DNA of 64,000 nt, taken from Tridacna crocea. Taxonomy: Eukaryota > Mollusca > Bivalvia > Cardiida > Cardiidae. The stretch covers positions 21,271,235-21,335,234 of the forward strand of contig OX031069.1 of assembly GCA_943736015.1 (NCBI GenBank). Direction: 5' to 3'. The translations under genes and the position numbers were made by a program. The notes under the pieces are model-generated. The model saw only the letters and a program-made list of their open reading frames with translations, searched no databases and was not told the DNA's origin. Shown in pieces: positions 58,621 to 64,000 of this stretch. The stretch's first letter is position 1. The number at the start of each line of letters is the position of its first letter.

Positions 58621-59032
58621 TTTGACCCTTTACCACACAAACTGCAGCGTTCATAACCCTGAAAAAGAGGGCTTTCGAAAACAGTCAATACAAGCAGGTT
58701 TATTTTTTGACATGAAAGGTAAAGTTCTTGGAAAAAAAACTCAATGATAGATATGATATTCCACTCATGTGAGCATAACTATTAGCATTAAAATGAATCA
58801 CTCTCCCTGAAAACAGCATATTTTCTATCGAAAAACTTAAATATCTTGAGCACCAAATATGTACCGCTGCAATATGATAATCAAGGGAGAAACACTTTAT
58901 CCTTTGTAACAAGAATAACTTCCCTTGATTAATGTTTAACTTGAAGTGACTATATATGGAAGTCCATGTTAAAATTGTGATCCCTGGAATGGAGCCAATT
59001 TTGACTCCAGGCCTATAATATGAGGATACTTG

Positions 59033-60604
59033 TTAAAGGTGGGTACTTAGAAATTTCACATCACACAAAATCAAAAAATATATATATCACCGAAATTTAT
59101 ATGAATACATATACAAATCATCAATAATTAAGAATCGTAAAATTACCAAAAAAAATTTTTTTGAGGGTATTCCCTTAAAAGGCTACGTAGCCTCTTAAGC
59201 TATTTTCAGATTTCGTGCCAAAAATAAAAAAATGCATTGTGGGAATGTTGGGTGACTGGCACGTGACTAATGACGCTTAAATTACATTACATAACAAACA
59301 TGTAATTATTTTTCATAATATCTTCTTCGGACGCGGCGTTGGAAGCTTCGTCTTTGCATTTCCAGTATATCAATGAGCGAGTTGTTAATGTAAAAACAGA
59401 ACGTGTTTCCCGTCGATGTCGACCTTGGCCATGGTAAATCTCTAATTTCTCGTGTTGTCAGATGGTTTTCGACTACTGGGGTTTTATGAATGATGATTAA
59501 AAGGCTTTGGGAGTATAAGGATGATATTTTTGTATACCGTAATTTGCTTAAATTTTGGGACAGTAGAAAATAATTAATTTTTTTCGTGTCCCAATACTTT
59601 GGTCTACAAAAAATAATTATTTTGTCAGCTGTCCCAAAAATTATGGTCAAACAAGACAATCTGTCATACTGAAAGTCACTCGCCGCTAACCCGTCGAATA
59701 CTGCCGACGTTGAAATATTGGAACGTCACTGATATCAGGTTTGCAGGGTGATCTATTTTTAGACAGACTGGAATTCCACCGATCAATTTGAGCACTAAGA
59801 GTTTAAAACTTCACTTTTTCTCATTATTTTTGTTGATTATTAACATGTCACTTATTATTGTCTGCATCTTTGGATCGCAATGAAGATGATATTTTGCGTT
59901 TGCTGATAAATTCACATGTCTTACCTCCTTAAATGTACGTGAGGCGAACAACGTTAATTCCACTCTGACAAGTACCTGCTCCGACCGATCTCAAATTTTA
60001 ATGGTTTGTCGATCTTCGATCGATAAACCTTGGATAAAACTGTGTACCTTGATTTCTATTTATAAACATTAAACTCGAATGACCATGAATTACACGCGTG
60101 TCAACTCTGTCAACTTCGGATGTACGGTACACACATTATACACGTTATGAATCTTGGATTGAAGTTTATCACACCCTTTTTACACTTACGTCGGATTTCT
60201 TTTTTATTTAGGATTTAAATTAGACTGTCAGGTGATCGTTTTTTTGTCTTGAATCAGGTAACTCCCATTGAAATCGTGAGGGTTGGGAAGCATGCTTACG
60301 GCGTTTCGTGTGGAGAAATATTTAAACTACATCTACGCGAATTAAATATTTGCAAAAAAAAGTTTTCAAATGGATTGAAAGATTTTTTTTGGTCTCTAAA
60401 TAGATAATCACTGTCCCAATTCTTTGGAACAAAAAATTACCGATCTCGTTTTGCAATTTTTAGTATGTCCCAAATCTTTGGGTCATGAAAAATAATTATT
60501 TTCGCGATTTTTGATGGTGTCCCAATTCTTTGGGTGTCCCAAAATATACGCAAATTACGGTATTTGTAAAATTTTCGTCCCAAATTCTGAAGGGCCACCT
60601 TTAA
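59033..60604 (-). mobile_element. TTAAAGGTGG element split by a 1,024-bp insertion
   Basis: It starts TTAAAGGTGGGTAC and ends GGGCCACCTTTAA. Removing the insertion and one TA leaves 546 bp, the same length as the intact copy at 12022-12567. This fixes both element boundaries and the insertion site. Confidence 0.8.
59537..60560. mobile_element. TA-flanked nonautonomous DNA transposon, CCGTAATTTGC termini
   Basis: The ends CCGTAATTTGCTTAAATTTT and (reverse complement) CCGTAATTTGCGTATATTTT form terminal repeats of about 26 bp, continuing into TGGGACA. It is flanked by TA on both sides (59535-59536, 60561-60562), as in Tc1/mariner-type insertion. The subterminal regions repeat GTCCCAATTCTTTGG motifs and AAAATAATTATTTT. 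No transposase ORF seen. Confidence 0.75.
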
Positions 60605-60796
60605 AGGTCTATTAGACAAGGCTACATGCTAAATTCAGTAGCCCTGGGCTTTGTGGATTTGGAGAAGAAGACTTTTAAAATTTTGTTGTTGTTTTTTTGT
60701 TGTTGTTGTTGTTTTTCTGTTTTATTGCCATGGTAACCAGGGTTTTTGAAGGAATCAAATTCTTTCAAAAATTCTGAAGAGGACCATGGCAGGATA

Positions 60797-61880
60797 ATTA
60801 TGCCCCCCTTTCGAAGAAATGGGGGTATATTGCTTTGCACTTGTCGGTCCGTCGGTCGGTCGGTCCGCAGACCAAGTTTGTCCGGAGCATAACTCAAAAA
60901 CTATTTCAGGTATCAACTTGAAACTTCATAGGTGGATAGATCTCATTAAGGGGAAGTGCAGTGCACAAGACCCATAAGTCTGCCCATCATATTTTTGGAG
61001 TTATTGCCCTTTGTTGATTTTCATACTTAATTTTTGTCCGAAGCATAACTCAAAAACTATTTCAGGTATCATCTTGAAACTACATAGGTGGATAGATCTC
61101 ATTAAGGAGAAGTGCAGTGCACAAGAACAACAACTCTGCCCATCATATTTTTGGAGTTATTGCCCTTTGTTGATTTTCGTACTTAATTTTTGTCCGGAGC
61201 GTAACTCAAAAAGTAGTTCAGGTATCATCTTGAAACTACATGGGTGGATAGATCTCATTTAGGAGAAGTGCAGTGTACAAGAACCATAACTCTGCCCATC
61301 ATATTTTTGGAGTTATTGCCCTTTGTTGATTTTCATACTTAATTTTTGTCCAGAGCATAACTCAAAAAGTATTTTAGGTATCACCTTGAAACCTTATATG
61401 TGAAAAGATCTTATTAAGGAGAAGTGCAGTGCACAAGAACCATAACTCTGCCTATCATATTTTTGGAGTTATTGCTCTTTGTTGATTTTCAGACTTAATT
61501 TTTGTCCGGAGCTTAACTCAAAAAGTATTTCAGGTATCATCTTGAAACTACATAGGTGGATAGATCTCATTAAGGAGAAGTGCAGTGCACAAGAACAACA
61601 ACTCTGCCCATCATATTTATGGAGTTATTGCCCTTTGTTGATTTTCATACTTAATTTTTGTCCGGAGCATAACTCTAAAAGTATTTCAGGTATCATCTTA
61701 AAACCTCATGGGTGGATAGATCTTACTAAGGAGAAGTGCAGTGCACAAGTACCATAACTCTGCCCATCATTGTTAATTTATCATTAATAATTTTTGAGTA
61801 ATTACCCTTTGTTCGTTTTTACACTTTGAACATAAAGAGTTTATAATCACATTGGATGCCATTAGGGGGGCATACATGTT
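60797..61880. mobile_element. TATGCCCCCC element with 156-bp tandem core
   Basis: Outer ends TATGCCCCCCTTTCG (about 60800) and GGGGGGCATACATG (about 61866) are inverted. A GGTCCGTCGGTCGGTCGGTC tract precedes the array. Confidence 0.65.
60881..61790. repeat. 156-bp tandem array, about six units
   Basis: TCCGGAGCATAACTC landmarks at 60881, 61037, 61193, 61349, 61505 and 61661 are each exactly 156 bp apart. 156 is 52 codons, so a frame can stay open across units (e.g. 61011-61262 and 61479-61757). I regard these as by-products of the repeat. The last unit loses register near 61770. Confidence 0.85.
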
Positions 61881-62019
61881 TTACAAACATCTCTTGTTTC
61901 TGTTAAGTTTCATCAGATTTGGATGAGTAGTTTCAGAAAAATACTGGCACAGCCTTCTCTTTTTCTTAGCATCAATAAAACTTGGGACTGGCTTACTGAA
62001 CTGGACTGACTGACTGACT

Positions 62020-62099
62020 TTCTCCATTTAATACAATATTTTCAAAAAGGCATTTTTCTCAAGCTTGTTGGAACCTGTAATTATTTGGTATAGGGTTAA
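62020..62099 (-). repeat. TTAA-hairpin right-end fragment
   Basis: TTTCTCCATTTAATACAATA to TTTGGTATAGGGTTAA. Confidence 0.5.
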
Positions 62100-62276
62100 A
62101 TAAGCAGACATTCAGTTCAGCCAATGTTAGAGCTATTCTAATAAGTGTAATCAAGCTTTTCATTAGTATTCAAGAGATGTGTATTGAACTTTCTCAAAGC
62201 CTTAATCACAGTAACCATGTGGGAATTCTGTGGACAACTTTATCCAATGAATGCCAGTATATAACATGGACAACGG

Positions 62277-63605
62277 CTCACATTGTTGGTCATGACCAGA
62301 CCATCAGAACTGCTACAGCTCACATTGTTGTTGGTCATGACCAGACCATCAGAACTGCTACAGCTCACATTGTTGTTGGTCATGACCAGACCATCAGAAC
62401 TGCTACAGCTCACATTGTTGTTGGTCATGACCAGACCATCAGAACTGCTACAGCTCACATTGTTGTTGGTCATGACCAGACCATCAGAACTGCTACGTCT
62501 CACATTGTTGGTCATGACCATGCAATTAGAACTGCTACAGCTCACATTGTTGGTCAAGGCCAGACCATCAGAACTGCTACAGGTCACATTGTTGGTCATG
62601 TCTAGACCATCAGAACTGCTACATCTCACATTGTTGGTCATGACCATGCAATCAGAACTGCTACATCTCACATTGTTGGTCAAGGCCATGCAATTAGAAC
62701 TGCTACAGCTCACATTGTTGGTCATGACCAGACCATGAGAACTGCTACATCTCACATTGTTGGTCATGACCAGACCACCAGAACTGCTACATTACACATT
62801 GTTGGTCATGACCAGAACATCTGAAATGCCTGGTCTCATTGTTGTTCATGACCAGATCATCAGAACTGCTACATCTCACATTGTTGGTCATGACCAGACC
62901 ACCAGAACTGCTACATTACACATTGTTGGTCATGACCAGAACATCTGAAATGTCTGGTCTCATTGTTGGTCATGACCAGACCATCAGAAGTTCAGAACTG
63001 CTACATCTCACATTGTTGGTCATGACCGGACCATCAGAACTGCTACGTCCCACATTGTTGTTAGTCATGACCAGACCATCAGAACTGCTACGTCCCACAT
63101 TGTTGTTAGTCATGACCAGACCATCAGAACTGCTACAGCTCACATTGTTGTTAGTCATGACCAGACCATCAGAACTGCTACAGCTCACATTGTTGTTAGT
63201 CATGACCAGACCATCAGAACTGTTACAGCTCACATTGTTAGTCATGACCGGACCATCAGAACTGCTACGTCCCACATTGTTGTTAGTCATGACTGGACCA
63301 TCAGAACTGCTACGTCCCACATTGTTAGTCATGACCAGACCATCAGAACTGCTACAGCTCACATTGTTGTTAGTCATGACCGGACCATCAGAACTGCTAC
63401 AGCTCACATTGTTGTTAGTCATGACCGGACCATCAGAACTGCTACAGCTCACATTGTTGGTCATGACCGGACCATCAGAACTGCTACAGCTCACATTGTT
63501 GGTCATGACCGGACCATCAGAACTGCTACGTCCCACATTGTTGTTAGTCATGACCAGACCATCAGAACTGCTACGTCCCACATTGTTGGTCATGACCAGA
63601 ACCTG
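62277..63605. repeat. 42/45-bp minisatellite, about 30 units
   Basis: The unit is GGTCATGACCAGACCATCAG plus AACTGCTACAGCTCACATTG, then one or two extra GTT/TTG triplets. It contains the 10-bp palindrome GGTCATGACC. Units are 45 or 42 bp, and a longer 123-bp variant with TCTGAAATG[CT]CTGGTCTC is duplicated at 62791 and 62914. All lengths are multiples of three, leaving frames open on both strands (e.g. + 62839-63606, - 62970-63593). No start context, splice site or flanking exon supports translation. Confidence 0.85.
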
Positions 63606-63875
63606 AGAATTGCTGAGCCTGTTGGCAGGGGCCTGAGAAGGGGCGGGTTACATTTTCTGAATTGTAATAGTTCTTAGAGGAAAAGACACAGAATTTTCAA
63701 ATACCACATCATCCACACTTTAGCCTGTGCCATCATAGTATAGCCCTATTCATGTGGGAAACCCACTGCATTTCATAAAGATTACTTATGTTACTTCTGA
63801 TTATGATTTATGGGGGCATGAAATAGCGTATTTGATTAATTGGTAACATTTTTATCTTCAATACTTTCTCTTTCT

Positions 63876-64000
63876 TAATTCTTTACCACCCAAGCTCGAC
63901 ATATAATAACCCCAAGGAATAAGCCTGTTGAAAACATAGTGAGGAAAGGAGAAAATGCTGGTAAATGCATTAATTTTTCTTATTTTTCAACAATGTTTTC
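63876..64000 (+). repeat. TTAA-hairpin element running off the window
   Basis: TTCTTTACCACCCAAGCTCG, GAAAGGAGAAAATGCTGGTA, then a mutated second arm. Confidence 0.65.

Noticed and set aside
61011..61757. Repeated ORF 'LNFCPE.NSKSISGIILK' as a protein family
   Set aside because: It is the translation of the 156-bp tandem unit and breaks with unit variation.
62177..63606. Long ORFs across the minisatellite as genes
   Set aside because: Both strands and several frames are open only because the units are multiples of three; no splice sites, start context or flanking coding sequence.

Overview
The window looks like nuclear DNA of a bivalve mollusc. It is AT-rich, has no operon-like gene packing, and is mostly intron and transposon. 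The basis is the style of its repeats: elements starting AACAAGAGGGCC and ending GGTGAGCTAA with tandem cores (pearl / Helentron-related architecture), tRNA-derived SINEs with a GTTAAAC-CCAA type tail, and GATCAGACTGCA hairpins. I recall these as typical of bivalves. The species cannot be fixed from the sequence.

Only one gene can be named with some support. It lies on the minus strand, with an exon at 46552-46651 spliced in phase to an exon at 16306-16736. The joined peptide resembles the N-terminal talin-binding / coiled-coil part of MRL adaptors (MIG-10, RIAM, lamellipodin). The intron between them is about 29.8 kb. No RA or PH domain exon was found below 16306. A terminal exon of an unknown gene (49739-49932, minus) and a possible noncoding first exon (49513-49580, minus) lie just upstream. 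A frameshifted hAT transposase C-terminus sits at 35032-35548. A few short exon-like ORFs remain unassigned.

The rest is a nested transposon landscape. The dominant component, about one fifth of the window, is a family of about 229-bp elements bounded by TTAA. It has termini TTAACYCTTTACCAMACRA and a near-perfect 67-bp palindrome at its centre. More than 60 full or partial copies occur in both orientations, often end to end sharing one TTAA, and some are nested inside each other with exact TTAA duplication. Subfamilies differ in the palindrome sequence but keep both arms complementary.

Other elements are a 2.4-kb foldback element with about 0.4-kb inverted termini (21088-23524); a 546-bp element present three times, one copy split by a 1,024-bp TA-flanked insertion (59033-60604); several tandem-core elements (9235-10447, 12601-15304, 17885-18814, 47349-48767, 50011-52151, 53937-56180); a 156-bp tandem array inside a terminally inverted element (60797-61880); and a 42/45-bp minisatellite (62277-63605) whose units are all multiples of three.
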